The notes beneath the pieces were generated by a model that saw only the letters and a program-made list of their open reading frames with translations, made no database searches and was not told where the DNA came from. From Tanypteryx hageni (taxonomy: Eukaryota; Arthropoda; Insecta; Odonata; Petaluridae), in assembly GCA_028673005.1 (NCBI GenBank), contig CM054117.1, positions 248,001 through 312,000 of the forward strand: a DNA stretch of 64,000 nucleotides, written 5' to 3'. A program made the position numbers and the translations under genes. This document shows, one piece after another, positions 32,661-44,710 of this stretch (the first letter of the stretch is position 1; the number at the start of each line of letters is the position of its first letter).

Positions 32661-33124
32661 TATGAAGTTCATGAGCCAAGAGAAAGCCAACACCAGGGAC
32701 ATCACAGGCCACAGAATGCTGTAGTCCTGATTTGATGGCCATAGAGGCACAATATAGCCCAATAATAATGGTTCCTGATTCCCTGGAGGAACCAGTTCAT
32801 TAATCACCAGTGGAAACTATTCTCACAGCTCCCTCTCCAGCACCATCACTCCCTAGCCACCCCAAGAAGAGGAAGGAAGTCCAAGAGGATGACTCGAGCC
32901 TCATCCAGTCAACTGTAAACATTCTCCAAAACATCTCGGAGAGGATGGAACACTTGCAAGATGTTCAGCCCCAAAAGGAAGAGGATGAAGCGAGTGTCTT
33001 TGGAAATTTGGTCACATTAAAGCTAAGAAAATTATCCCCACAAACACAAAATAATGTGCAATTAAGGATAATGAAAATATTGTTAGAAGCTGAGATGGAG
33101 GATATAAATGCAAAGAAACAATAA
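32661..33124 (+). pseudogene. MADF-BESS partner gene, last exon with BESS motif, broken
   Basis: Preceded by TTATTTCAG. It opens YEVHEPRESQHQGHHRPQNA but reaches a TGA near 32733. After a frame change and another stop (near 32791), the frame 32810-33124 gives a Pro/Ser-rich linker (LTAPSPAPSLPSHPKKRK), a helix and a BESS motif (VFGNLVTLKLRKLSPQTQNN, then IMKILLEAEM). BESS mediates protein-protein contact. These lesions disable the gene. Confidence 0.65.
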
Positions 33125-33600
33125 TCTTTACATATTATTATTAGTATTATTATTTTATTTGTAATTGTATATTTTCATTGAAATCATTCTATTATAACTT
33201 GATTGATGTATATTTATAGACATAATAAATTAGTTGGTGTTTCCAATCAAAGCTATTTAATTTATTTTATAACGTTTTGAATCCATGTAGTTCCTCTTCA
33301 GCTTACTAATAACCTGTCACTAACAGTTTTTTAAAGTGTATTTTTAAAAACAGGTTATTAGTAAACTAAATAGGAACCACATGGGTTTGAAATATTCATA
33401 ATTAAATGAAATATTAAATTTTGATTGGAAACATCAATTAATTCATTATACCTATTTTAAGTGTTTTCCACCTGTAATCTAACAAAATAGTTTAATTTAT
33501 CATAATTCATGTTTTGGTAGTCCAATTCACCTTTCATTTTTAAACGATTTTTCAAATTGAGAATACAGTACAAACCAAATGCGATACAATTAAACTTTAC

Positions 33601-33730
33601 CTTCAAATATTTATCCTTTAGGGCTTCATAAATTGCCTTGCAAACTTCAGGAATTATAGTACTAATTGCGGTGGTAGATATTCTATAGGAGAACCGCAAA
33701 CTAGAAAATGTCTCTCCTGTAGCCAAATAC
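33601..33730 (-). CDS. PIF/Harbinger transposase, middle exon
   Basis: Minus-strand exon bounded by CTAAG at 33731-33735 and a GTAAAG donor (33599-33600 on the plus strand). It encodes YLATGETFSSLRFSYRIS and TTAISTIIPEVCKAIYEAL, the standard 'RYLATGETFxxLxFxFRISxxTIxxIIPEVCxAI' segment before the catalytic domain. The reading continues at 31061 in the last exon. Confidence 0.75.
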
Positions 33731-33873
33731 CTTAGCGTAACTGATAATATGAAAATTAAAGAAAGATTTCACATCAACATTTTTCTAGTCCGTGTAATTG
33801 TTTAAATACTAATCTTATAAATACCAATTGTACGTATATTAGCTAATAATGCATAAAACTTCAAATTAATTAC

Positions 33874-34290
33874 CTTTTCTCTGCAGATATACTCTCCCGT
33901 AGAGTAGTGTTTTGCCGGCAAATTTTATCCTTTACGAGTTCCAATAGTTGATCGAAGGTTGTTGAGTCCATTCGCAAGTAGTTTTTGTAACTTGGGATGT
34001 CTTCTTCACGCAATTCGTGATGAACCAAGTCGTGGATAGTGCGCCCTTCATCACGACGAAGAATCCACAGCTTGGTCCATCATTTACGATTTTCCATCTT
34101 CTACTTTTGTTAGTTCTTCTTTGCTTCAACTTAGCAATCAATAACGCACATGCAGCTGCAGAAAGTCTGTATAGCAACGTCTGATAATACTTATCACCCA
34201 TTCTCACGATAATAAAAATGCGACCTTCATTTTTTTCAGCTAAGTGAAAAATGATAGTGTGTACGCGTGCCAAAACTGGGATCATTTTTG
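33874..34290 (-). pseudogene. PIF/Harbinger transposase, first exon, frame-broken
   Basis: In shifting frames the minus strand gives AAACALLIAKLKQRRTNKSR, then KLWILRRDEGRTIHDLVHHE, LREEDIPSYKNYLRMDSTTF, DQLLELVKDKICRQNTTL and RESISAEKR before GTAATT. This is the N-terminal part that precedes RYLATGET in PIF/Harbinger transposases. A frame change near 34100-34040 is visible. The start Met may be near 34201. Confidence 0.65.
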
Positions 34291-34332
34291 TTGTCATTTT
34301 TCTTTGAGGAAAAAAATAAAGCCGCCCCTTCA

Positions 34333-34375
34333 TTTTTCAATGACATTTTTAAATGATGGGGAAAACGATAGTGTG
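34333..34375 (-). repeat. candidate Harbinger terminus
   Basis: The AAACGATAGTGTGTAACAGG block (about 34353-34372) outside the transposase resembles a PIF/Harbinger end, and a similar AATGATAGTGTGTACGCG occurs inside at about 34250. The matching left terminus was not found. Confidence 0.3.
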
Positions 34376-34727
34376 TAACAGGCTTTAGAAAGTAGCTTCC
34401 AAAACAGATATAAAAACTAGACCAAAAATTTAGAGTTAGATTTCTAATTTAACATCAATTTGGCCATAGTCTATATGGCCATACCTATCTTCCTGTAATT
34501 TCCTTTTTAAAATTATAAACAAAATGATTGTTTGACTTGTGATTGTTAATTTTAAATTATTTCTCCTGATTAAATAAATATGTACATGTCTAACATTATT
34601 TGATTTCTTAATTATTTAATGCATACATATCCCAATAATAAATATAAGGAAGCCAATAAATAGCATGTAAAGGTTCAAAATAGCAATGGCGAGGGGGCTA
34701 CGATAACTGTACTAGCAAAAGCACCAT

Positions 34728-34946
34728 CTATCAGTTTCCTGTGTAACTATTTCAACGACTGGCAGCTCCATCTCTCAGTTACCTGTATAATTATTTTAAC
34801 GACTGGTAGCACCATCTCTCAGTTACCTGTATAATTATTTTAACGACTGGTAGCACCATCTCTCAGTTACCTGTGTAACTATTTCAATGACTGGCAGTGC
34901 CATCTCTCAGTTACCTGTGTAACAATTTCAAAGACTGGCAGCAGAG
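34728..34946. repeat. 44-bp minisatellite, about five copies
   Basis: Units of the type CAGTTACCTGTGTAACTATT plus TCAACGACTGGCAGCACCATCT repeat about five times; the two central copies are almost identical (with TATAATTATTTTAACG). Adjacent to the TTAA of the next piggyBac. Confidence 0.85.
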
Positions 34947-35604
34947 TTAACCCTTTCGCACTCACGGCATTTGCCTTTTTTAATCCCACTAAGTTTGCGA
35001 CTAATTTTTGAAAATTTCAAGTGTTTTTTAAATATTTTTTGCGAGCCTAATTTTTGGTCTAGGGTATCGAAATTTTTAATGGGTTTTGAAAACAAATAGC
35101 AGTTTAAAGCAAAAAAAGTTTTATATGAAACAAAGCAATAGTTATTTTTATAAAAAAAAAGTTTGAACAAAAAACGTTTTTAAGAAAAAAAATAATTTTC
35201 AAAATAATATAACTTCATAACCTCAACTTTTATCATAGATTTGCACATATATTATGAAATATTGCATTATGCACTCTAACATATCAAATTTTTACTCAAT
35301 ATTCCCTTTTTATTCATGAGATATAAAACAATGTGAAAAAGTACATTTCACCACGTCAGCATTTGTGTTTGGCCAAACACTCCCCATGTAAGCCTTTGTT
35401 ACATCTAATGCAAACAGTTTGGGATCTTTTTCTTCTATTCTTAGCACTGCAAACACAAAAATTAGTCTCTTTTTTCCATCAAGTTTTTGAACACCCACTT
35501 TAGGTGTCTTTTCCCTGATTGAAAACCACTCATTACCTAAATGCTCAATTACATTTACTAGATATGTTAGCCTCTATTGCAGTTTCCCAGGTCCTTTGAA
35601 ATTT
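34947..35604 (-). pseudogene. second piggyBac element, 3' part
   Basis: TTAA at 34947-34950 is followed by CCCTTTCGCACTCACGG, a piggyBac-type end. On the minus strand from about 35600 the translation gives EHLGNEWFSIREKTPKVGVQ, KLDGKKRLIFV and then, after a frame change, NRRKRSQTVCIRCNKGLHGE, the C-terminal zinc ribbon of a piggyBac transposase. The catalytic core is absent: the element is cut off at about 35605 by the Helitron-like array. It is a different subfamily from the element at 476-2636. Confidence 0.65.
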
Positions 35605-38600
35605 TCTTTATCATTATATATAGATGTTCCTTACAGAGGAGGAGGATGTAAAATACTAGTAAAAGGCGCTTGCATTCTGCAAGCATATCATCTCACCTTG
35701 AAAATACATTAATTTTTACAGAGATATTTCATCATGAGAAATATTTCTTTAATTCAAAATATTTCTCCTCGGGACTGATTTTCGATTTTTCCATATGGAA
35801 AAATAAAGGAGTAAAACAATCGCTAATTTTTGCAATTTTAGGAATACTAAACGTTTTCCACATTGGGTTAACAAAGCCACACATTTATGCCAAATTTTAA
35901 ATTTGTAGCACAATAAGAAGCAAAATAACATTTATCTAATTGTTTACATTTAAATACTTTTTAACGGCCGCAATAAGAATTTTATAACTACTCTGAGATA
36001 TTTATTTGTTTACAAAGACTAAACTTTATATAACTTGAAAATTTCAGCTCACTAACTCGCCCGGTAGTACCTAAAGAGTCATCTATTTGTTTAAATTTTG
36101 GAATTTTTTACTGCCAAACAAATTAATATATCAAAATTTGTATAATCCATATTTCGTTTTTTTTTACAAATTCTACCTCTAAAAAAAATTTCGGCACCGT
36201 AGCTCATTTGGAAATACATAAACCTTGAAAATTTGTTTAAACAATTGCGAATTTTTAGTGGCCGAATTGTTCCTCTTTTTCAAGATTTTCGTTTTTTCTG
36301 GTCGGTTTTACACAATATGCAACCTACGAAAAAATTCCGAGTCTCCAACTCTTCTGGAAGTGCCTAAACATTAGTATCCTCCTATATGTTATATATCATT
36401 ATATATCGACGACTCTTACAGAGGAGGATATAACATACTAGTAGAAGGTGCTTGAATTTCATCTCACCTTAGAAAAACATTAATTTTTCAGACAGATATT
36501 TCATCATTACAAATATTCTGTTAATTCTAAAGATTTCACCTCCGCAGCGATTTTCGTTTTTCCCACATGTAAAAATATTAGTTTAAAACAATCCCCAAAT
36601 GTTGCAATTTAAAACATTTTACACTTTCTCCATTATGGGGTACTAATGCTTTCTAGCTTACCGGCAAATGCCCATAATTAATTTAAAAAATGGCACAATG
36701 CTTTTCTTATGGGAAAAAATGACACTTTCGGAATTTCTGGAGTCAAACTCATGTCACTTAGGTAAAAAGTCTTATTTTATCTGAAGGTTTCTCCATCATA
36801 TCTACAAAAACGAAAACTTTCAGCTCTCTAGCTCTTGTAGTTTGGGCTGGACATTAGTATCCTCCTATCATTATATATAGACGTTCCTTGCAGAGGAGGA
36901 GGAGGATATAACATACTAGTAGTTGGTGCTTGCATACTGCAAGCATTTCATCTCACCTTGAAAAAACATTCATTTTTCAGACAGACATTTCATCATTACA
37001 AATATTCTTTTAATTCTAAAGATTTCACCTCCGCAGCGATTTTCGTTTTTCCCACATGTAAAAATAATAGTTTAAAACAAACCCCTAATGTTGCAATTTA
37101 AAACATGTTATACTTTATCCATTATGGGGTACTAATGCTACACATTTGAGCCAAATTTTAAAGTTGTAGCACTTCTAGAAGTAAAATAATATTTTTCTAA
37201 TTGTTTAAAATTTAAATATTTTTTAACGGTTGCCGCAATATATATGGAGAGATTGAAATGTTTATTTGTGCAAATGCAAATCATGAACCAAAGTGGTAAA
37301 ATAGTATCGGAGCCAGACAATGTAAAGAATGTCTGGAAAGAATACATTGAGGTTCTGTATGACAAAGAAGGAAAGCCAAGAAATATTGAAATAAATGAAA
37401 AAGAGGATGTGGAAAAAGATCAGCTAGGACCAAGTATTCTCGAGTCTGAAGTTAAAAGAGCAATTGATGACATGAAAAGAAGGAAGGCTGTTGGGAGTGA
37501 TGATATACCCGTGGACGTTCTTAAGGTTTTGGGATCGAAAGCAGTTAAGCAACTCACAAAATTTTTTAACCAAGTATATGATACTGGCATATGGCCTGAA
37601 GATGTTTTTTAGATGTTGTGATGGTGCCACTGGAGAAAAAGAACAATGCAAAATGTTGTAAGGATTACAGAACCATTAGTTTAATTTCTCATACAGCTAA
37701 AGTTCTAACCAGAATAATAACCAAAAGAATTGAAAGTAAAATAGAAAAGGAGCAGCAAGATAATCAGTTTGGTTTTAGAAGAGGAAGGGGGACTAGAGAT
37801 GCTATAGGATGTATGAGGATGATGATAGAAAGAGCGCTAGAAGTCAATAAAGATATGTATTTTTGTTTTGTAGATTGGGAGAAAGCTTTTGACAGAGTGA
37901 AATGGGATAAAATGCTGGGTATTTTAAACAAAATAGGAATAGATTGGAAAGATAAAAGACTGCTTAAAAACCTTTACATTGATCAAAAGACTAGAGTCAG
38001 GGTTGAAGGAGAAGAAACAGAAAGTACTTCAATAGGGAGGGGAGTGAGGCAGGGTTGTCCTATTTCACCAGCGATATTTAATATTTATGCAGAAACAATA
38101 ACAGAAGAAGCGTTGATGGAAGAGAAAGGATTTAAGATAGGAGGTGAAAGTATTACCAACATTAAATACGCAGATGATCAGGGCTTAATAGCAGAAGGCG
38201 AGAAAGAGCTTCAGAGGATGACAGACAGACTAGTGGAGGTTGGCCAACAATATGGAATGAAGATCAATGCAGAAAAAAGAAAGTCATGATGGTTTCAAAG
38301 GAACATAAAGAATTAAATATAATGGTAAATGGCAAAAAATTGGAACAAGTAAGTAGTTTCAAATATCTTGGCAGTATTTTAGCGCAGGATGGAAGTAATA
38401 CACAGGACATCAGAAGTAGGATTCCAATGGCAAAAGTAGCATTTGACGAAAAGAAGGAGCTTCTCACAAGCAAGAAAATAAATTTAGAAACAAGGAAGAA
38501 ATTAGCAAAATGCTACATATGGAGCATAGGTCTTTATGGTGCAGAGACGTGGACGGTAAGGAGAAAGGAGGAAAAATATTTAGAAAGTTTTGAGATGTGG

Positions 38601-40909
38601 GTATGGAGGAGAATGATGAAAGTGAAATGGACAGAGAGGAAGAGAAATGAAGAAGTATTAGAAATGGTGGGAGAAGAAAGGATGCTAATAAAAACAATCA
38701 GAAAAAGAAAAGCAAATTGGATAGGGCACATATTGAGAAGACAGTGTTTACAAAGGACGATCTTAGAAGAAAAAATTAGTGGAAGAAGAGGAAGAGGGAG
38801 AAAAAGAATAGGAATATTAGATAATATAAAGCAGGGATATAATACTTATAGAGGTATAAAAGAGGCTTCAAGGGAGAGAGAGAAATGGAGGCAGAGATTC
38901 AGTTAAAACCTGTCTTCGGACAGAAGCATGATGATGATAGTTGGTTATGAGAAAAGTTGTATAATCTTGCAAAATTTCAGCTTCCTAAACTTATTAGATT
39001 GGTCTACACACTGGATTGCGTTTTCCAATGCTAACTTATGGGAGATATTCCGGGGTCTCTGGAGTCGAACCCAAGAGACTGTAAGCAAAAGTGACAATAA
39101 TTCTCAATAGATATTGTGGCCATCTAGCAACACTGAAAATTTCATCTTTCTAACTTACCAGAAAGTGCCCATAATTAATTTACAAAAATGGCGCAATGCT
39201 TTTCTTATGGAAAAAACACAAATTTCAGAATTTCTGGAGTCGAACTCATGTCACTTAGGTAAGAAGTCTCATTTTATCTGTAGGTTTCTCCATCATATCT
39301 AAAAAATCTGAAACTTTCAGCACTCCAACTTTAGTAGTTTGGGCTGGACATTAGTATCCTCCTATATGTTATCATTATATATCGACGACTCTTACAGAGG
39401 AGGATATAACATACTAGTAGTTGGTGCTTGCATAATGCAAGCATTTCATCTCAGCTTGAAAAAACATTCATTTTTCAGACAGACATTTTATCATTACAAA
39501 TATTCTTTTAATTCTAAAGATTTCAACGTCACAGCGATTTTTGTTTTTCCCATATGTAAAAATAATAGATTAAAAAAATTCCCAAATGTTGCAATTTTAA
39601 AAATTTTATACTTTCTCCATTATGGGGTACTAATGCTACATATTTTAGCCAAATTTTAAAGTTTTAGCATTTATAGATGCAAAATAATATTTTATAATTG
39701 TTAAAATTTAAATAATTTTTAACGGCCGCCATATTTCATATATGGTAAAATTGAAATGTTTATTTGTGCAAATTCACTACTCTGTAAATAATTTGAAAAT
39801 TTCAGCTCCCTAGCTCATCCCGTAGTACCTAAACAGTTATCCAATTGTTTAAATTTTAAGAATTTTTAACTGCCAAACAAATTAAAATATCAAAATTTGT
39901 ATAATCCCTAATTCGTTTTTTTAAGATTTCTACTTACTAAAAAAATTTCAACTCCGTAGCACATGCGGAAAAACATAAACCATGAAAATTTGTTTAAACA
40001 ATTGCGAATTTTTAGCGGCCCCATTGTTGCACTTTTTCAAGATTTTCGTTTTTTCTAGTCGGTTTTGTACAAAATTCTACCCAAGAAAAAAATTTCGAAT
40101 CTCCAGCTTTTCTGGAAGTGCGTAAACATTAGTATCCTCTTATCATTCTATACAGACGTTCCTTACAGAGGAGGAGGAGGATATAACATACTAGTAGTTG
40201 GTGCTTGCATACTGCAAGCATTTCATCTCACATTAAAAGAACATTCATTTTTCAGACAGAAATTTCAACATTACAAATAGTCTTTTAATTCTAAAGATTT
40301 CATTTCTGCAGCGATTTTCGTTTTTCCCACATGTAAGAATAATAGTTTAAAACAATCTCCAAATGCCACAATTTTAAAAATTTTACACTTTCTTCATTAT
40401 AAGGTTCTAATGCTACATATTTTAGCCAAATTTTAAAGTTGTAGCACTTCAAGAAATAAAATAATATTTTTGTAATTGTTTAAATTTAAATAATTTTTAA
40501 CGGCCGCCGCAATTAATATATGGTAAATTTGAAATGTTTGTTTGTGCAATCTCACTACTCTGTAAATAATTTGAAAATTTCATCTTCCTAGCTCATCCCA
40601 TAGTACCTAAACAGCTATCTATTTGTTTAAACTTTAAGAATTTTTAACTGCCAAACAAATTAAAATATCAAAATTTGTATAATCCCTATTTCGTTTTTTT
40701 AAGAATTCTACTTATAAAAAAAATTTCAACTCCGTGGCACATTCGGAAATATATAAACCTTGAAAATTTGTTTAAACAATTGAGAATTTTTAGCGGCCGC
40801 ATTGTTGCACTTTTTAAAGATTTTCGCTTTTTCTTGACGGTTTTGCACAAAATTCTACCTATGAAAAAAATTTCTAATCTCCATCTTATCTGGAAGTGCC
40901 TAAACATTA

Positions 40910-40910
<1 letters not shown>
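35605..40910 (-). mobile_element. tandem Helitron-like units, minus orientation
   Basis: Non-coding units of about 780 bp follow each other; their ends recur near 35640, 36430, 36910, 39410 and 40191. In minus orientation each ends with the hairpin TGCTTGCA-GTA-TGCAAGCA, a 7-nt spacer and CTAG followed by T, the classic Helitron 3' terminus (hairpin plus CTRR, inserted before T). The unit ending near 36430 lacks most of the hairpin. An RTE LINE (37281-38935) interrupts one unit. No Rep/helicase coding is seen, so they would be non-autonomous. Confidence 0.55.
37281..38935 (+). pseudogene. RTE-type LINE, 5'-truncated
   Basis: Three overlapping frames (37244-37612, 37618-38289, 38286-38906) give the RT: RRKAVGSDDIPVDVLK, FGFRRGRGTRDAI, FCFVDWEKAFDRVKW, RGVRQGCPISPAIFN, and IKYADDQGLIAEG, with ADDQ as the active-site box. 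The C-terminus follows (VSSFKYLGSILAQDG, WSIGLYGAETWT, RKANWIGHILRR, GRRGRGRKRIGILDN). This is the RTE pattern. The endonuclease is missing. It ends in ATGATGATGAT, a short 3' tandem tail. Two indels or stops (37612, 38285) break it. It is inserted in a Helitron-like unit, whose sequence resumes at 38936. Confidence 0.85.

Positions 40911-40964
<54 letters not shown>
40911..40964. repeat. (TA)n microsatellite at centre of the inverted array
   Basis: About 27 uninterrupted TA units. Sequence on the left (39.0-40.9 kb) is repeated in reverse complement on the right (40.97-43.68 kb), so this is the axis or hinge of a large inverted repeat. Confidence 0.95.
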
Positions 40965-40965
<1 letters not shown>

Positions 40966-43682
40966 CTAAAAGAGAGCTGAAAGTTTTAGTTTTGTAGATA
41001 TGATATAGAAACTTTCAGATAAAATGAGACTTCTCACCTAAGTGACATGAGATTGACTCCAGAAATTCCGAAATTTGCGTTTTCTCCATAAGAAAAGCAT
41101 TGCGGCATTTTTGTAAAATTATTTTGGGCACTTCCCCGTAAGCTAGAAAAATGAAATTTTCAGTGTTGCTAGATGGCCGCAATATCTATTGAGAATTATT
41201 GTTACTTTTGCTTACAGTGTCCTTGGTTCGACTCCAGATACCCCGGAATATCTTCCATAAGTTAGCATGGGAAAAAGTAATCCCAGTGTGTAGACCAATC
41301 TAATCGGTTTAGGAAGCTGAAATTTTGCAAGATTATAGAATTTTTCTCATAACCAACTATAAAAATCGAAAATTTCAAAATTGTTAATTTTGAAAGGTTG
41401 TTTTAACCCCATTTGTACATTAAAGTTTAATATTTTTTTAGGTACTACGGGATGAGCTAGGAAGCTGCAATTTTCAAATTATTTACAGAACAGTGCATTT
41501 GCACAAATAAACATTTCAATCTCTCCATATATATATATTGCGCAACCGTTAAAAATATTTAAATTTAAAACAATTAGAAAAATATTATTTTACTTCTCGA
41601 AGTGCTACAACTTTAAAATTAGGCTGAAATGTGTAGCATTAGTACCCCATAATTGAGAAAGTGTAAAATGTATAAAATTGCAACATTTGGGGATTGTTTT
41701 AAACTATTATTTTTACATTTGGGAATAACGAAAATCGCTGCGGAGGTGAAATCTTTAGAATTAATAGAATATTTGTAATGATGAAATACCTGTCTGAAAA
41801 ATTAATGTTTTTTCAAGGTGAGATGAATTGCTTGCAGTATGCAAGCACCTTCTACTAGTATGTTATATCCTCCTCTGTAAGAGTCGTCGATATATAATGA
41901 TAACATATAACAGGAGGATACTAATGTTTAGGCAATTCCAGAAAAGCTGGAGATTCGAAATTTTTTTCATAGGTAAAATTCTTTTAAAAAAACCAAATAG
42001 GGATTATACAAATTTTGATATTTTAATTTGTTTGGCAGTTAAAAATTCTTAAAGTTTAAACAAATAGATAGCTGTTTAGGTACTATTAGATGAGCTAGGA
42101 AGCTGAAATTTTCAAATTTTGTACAGTATAGTAAATTTGCACAAATAAACATTTTAATTTTACCATATACGTATTGCCGCGGCCGTTAAAAATTATTGAC
42201 ATTTAAACAATTAGAAAAATAATATTTTATTTCTAGAAGTGCTACAACTTTAAAATTTGGCTAAAATGTGTAGCATAAGAATCTTATAATGAAGAAAGTG
42301 TAAATTTTTAAAATTGCGACATTTGGAGATTGTTTTAAACTATTATTCTTACATGTGGGAAAAACGAAAATCGCTGCAGAAATGAAATCTTTAGAATTAA
42401 AAGACCATTTGTAATGTTGAAATTTGTCTGAAAAATGAATGTTCTTTTAATGTGAGATGAAATGCTTGCAGTATGCAAGCACCAACTACTAGTATGTTAT
42501 ATCCTCCTCTGTAAGGAACGTATATATAGAATGATATCCTCCTCTGTAAGAGTCGTCGATATATAATGATAACAGGAGGATACTAATGTTTAGGCACTTC
42601 CAGATGTGTTGGAGATTCGAAATTTTTTCCTTAGGTAGGATTTTGTGCAAAACCGACTATAAAAAGCGAAAATCATGAAAAAGTTACACAATGCGGCCGC
42701 TAAAAAATCGCAATTGTTTAAACAAATTTTCAAGGATTATGTATTTCTGCATGTGCTACGGAGTTGAAATTTTTTCTATAAGTAGAATTCTTAAAGAAAC
42801 GAAATAGGGATTATACAAATTTTGATATTTTAATTTGTTTGCCAGTTAAAAATTCTTAAAGTTTAAACAAATAGAGAACTCTTTAGGTACTACGGGATGA
42901 GTTAGGAAGCTAAAATTTTCAAATTATTTACAGAGTAGTGAATTTGCATAATTAAACATTTCAGTTTTACCATATATGAATTACGGCGGCCGTTAAAAAT
43001 TATTTAAATTTAAACAATTAGAAAATATTATTTTACTTCTAGAAGTGCAACAACTTTAAAATTTGGCTAAAATGTGTAGCATTAATACCCCATAATGGAG
43101 TAAGTGTAAAAGTTTTAAAATTACAACATTTGGGGATTGTTTAAACTATTATTTTTACATGTGGGAAAAACGAAAATCGCTGCGGAGGTGAAATATTTAG
43201 AATTAAAAATATATGTGTAATGATGAAATATGAATAATGAATGTTTTTTCAAGGTGAGATGTAATGCTTGCAGTATGCAAGCACCAACTACTAGTATAAC
43301 ATCATTCTATATAGACGTTCCTTACAGAGGAGGAGGAGGATATAACATATGATATATAATGATAACATATAACAGGAGGATACTAATGTTTAGGCACTTC
43401 CAGATGAGCTGGAGATTCGAAATTTTTTTCATAGGTAGGATTTTGTGGAAAACCGTCTAGAAAAAAACGAAAATCATGAAAAAGTGCAACAATGCGGCCG
43501 CTAAAAATTCGCAATTGTTTAAAAAAAAATTCAAGGTTTATGTATTTTCGCATGTGCTACGGAGTTGAAATTTTTTTTATAGATAGAATTCCTAAAATAA
43601 TGAAATCTGGATTATACAAATTTTGATATTTTAATTTGTTTGGCAGTTAAAAATTCTGAAAGTTTAAATAATTGGGAACTGT
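40965..43682 (+). mobile_element. tandem Helitron-like units, plus orientation
   Basis: Mirror of the array to the left. CTAG termini preceded by the TGCTTGCA/TGCAAGCA hairpin lie at 41855-41858, 42489-42492 and 43291-43294, each followed by TAT. The spacing of 630-800 bp matches the unit length. Each unit also contains blocks such as AATCGCTGCGGAGGTGAAAT and GGAGGATACTAATGTTTAGG. Non-coding; open frames here carry no known motif. Confidence 0.55.
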
Positions 43683-44710
43683 TGTTTAAGACTATGAACA
43701 AAATAGGTATTGATTGGAGTGACAGAAGATTAATTTTTAAGCTTTATCTAAATTAAACTACAAGAATAAATATAAATGGATTAGAGAGTGAAGCAAAGAT
43801 AAGGAAAGGAGTAAGACAAGGATGTCCTCTATCTCCATATTTGTTTAATATGTTCATTGAGGAAAGTATAGAAGTTATGAAGGAAAAGACAAAAGGCATA
43901 AAAATAAATGGAGTTAGAATACACTGCATTAGATTTGCAGATGACATTATAATATTCAGCGATTCAAAATGAGAAATGAATAAAATTCTGGAAGTATTAT
44001 TGGACACGTTAAAACAGTGGGAATTAAAGATAAATATCAAGGAAACCAAATTGATGGTTATAGGCAAAAGTAATGCAGGGACAATATCAAAGATCAAAAT
44101 AGACAATCAGGAAATTGAGCAGGTGTAGCAGTTTTGCTACCTAGGTAGTACAATTACTGAAGATAATAGATGCGTACAGGAAGTGAAAAGAAGAATAGCA
44201 CTTGCAAAGCAAGCTTTTCAATGCAAAAGAAACCTACTGACAAGCAGTCATATGAATTTGGAAGTAAGGAAATCCTTTGCAAAAGCTTTTGTCTGGAGTA
44301 CCTTACTTTATGGTAGTGAAAGTTGGACGTTAGGAAAGAGGGAGAGGTCCCATCTGGAAGTGACAGAAATGTGGATATAGAGAAGATTGATAAAGACAAG
44401 TTGGACAGAGAAAAAGACAAACCTTGAAGTTTTGGAAGAAGTAAAAGAAGAAAGGAAACTGATCAGAGGAATGGAAGAAAGGAAGGCAAAATTTTTAGGC
44501 CATGTGATTAGACATAATGAATTAATTGTGAACATCTTGGAGGGGAAACTGTTAGGGAAGAAAGGAAGAGGCAGACCAAAAAAGAAATACCTAGATGACG
44601 TGAAGTCAGTGATGGGAGTTGAGAAATATGAGATGTTGAAGAGAATGGCAGAGGACAGGAGTTCATGGTTGCAGCGACAAGACTTAGCCTTTAGATGAAG
44701 AAGAAGAAGT
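43683..44710 (+). pseudogene. second RTE-type LINE fragment
   Basis: Starts abruptly in the RT (KTMNKIGIDWSDRRLIFKLY). Then KIRKGVRQGCPLSPYLFNMF, IRFADDIIIFSDSK (active-site ADDI) and CYLGSTITED follow. The C-terminus (NLEVRKSFAKAFVWSTLLYG, WTEKKTNLEVLEE, KGRGRPKKKYLDD) runs to about 44696. Stops at 43755, 43970, 44128 and 44378 inactivate it. It ends with a GAAGAAGAAG tail. It is a different subfamily from 37.3 kb, judging by the divergent C-termini. Confidence 0.8.

Noticed and set aside
34728..34946. CRISPR-like array
   Set aside because: Repeats are contiguous with no spacers, in a eukaryotic genome; it is a 44-bp minisatellite.
40675..40965. 96-codon frame ending in poly-Ile/Tyr
   Set aside because: It reads through Helitron-like repeat and the (TA)n tract.
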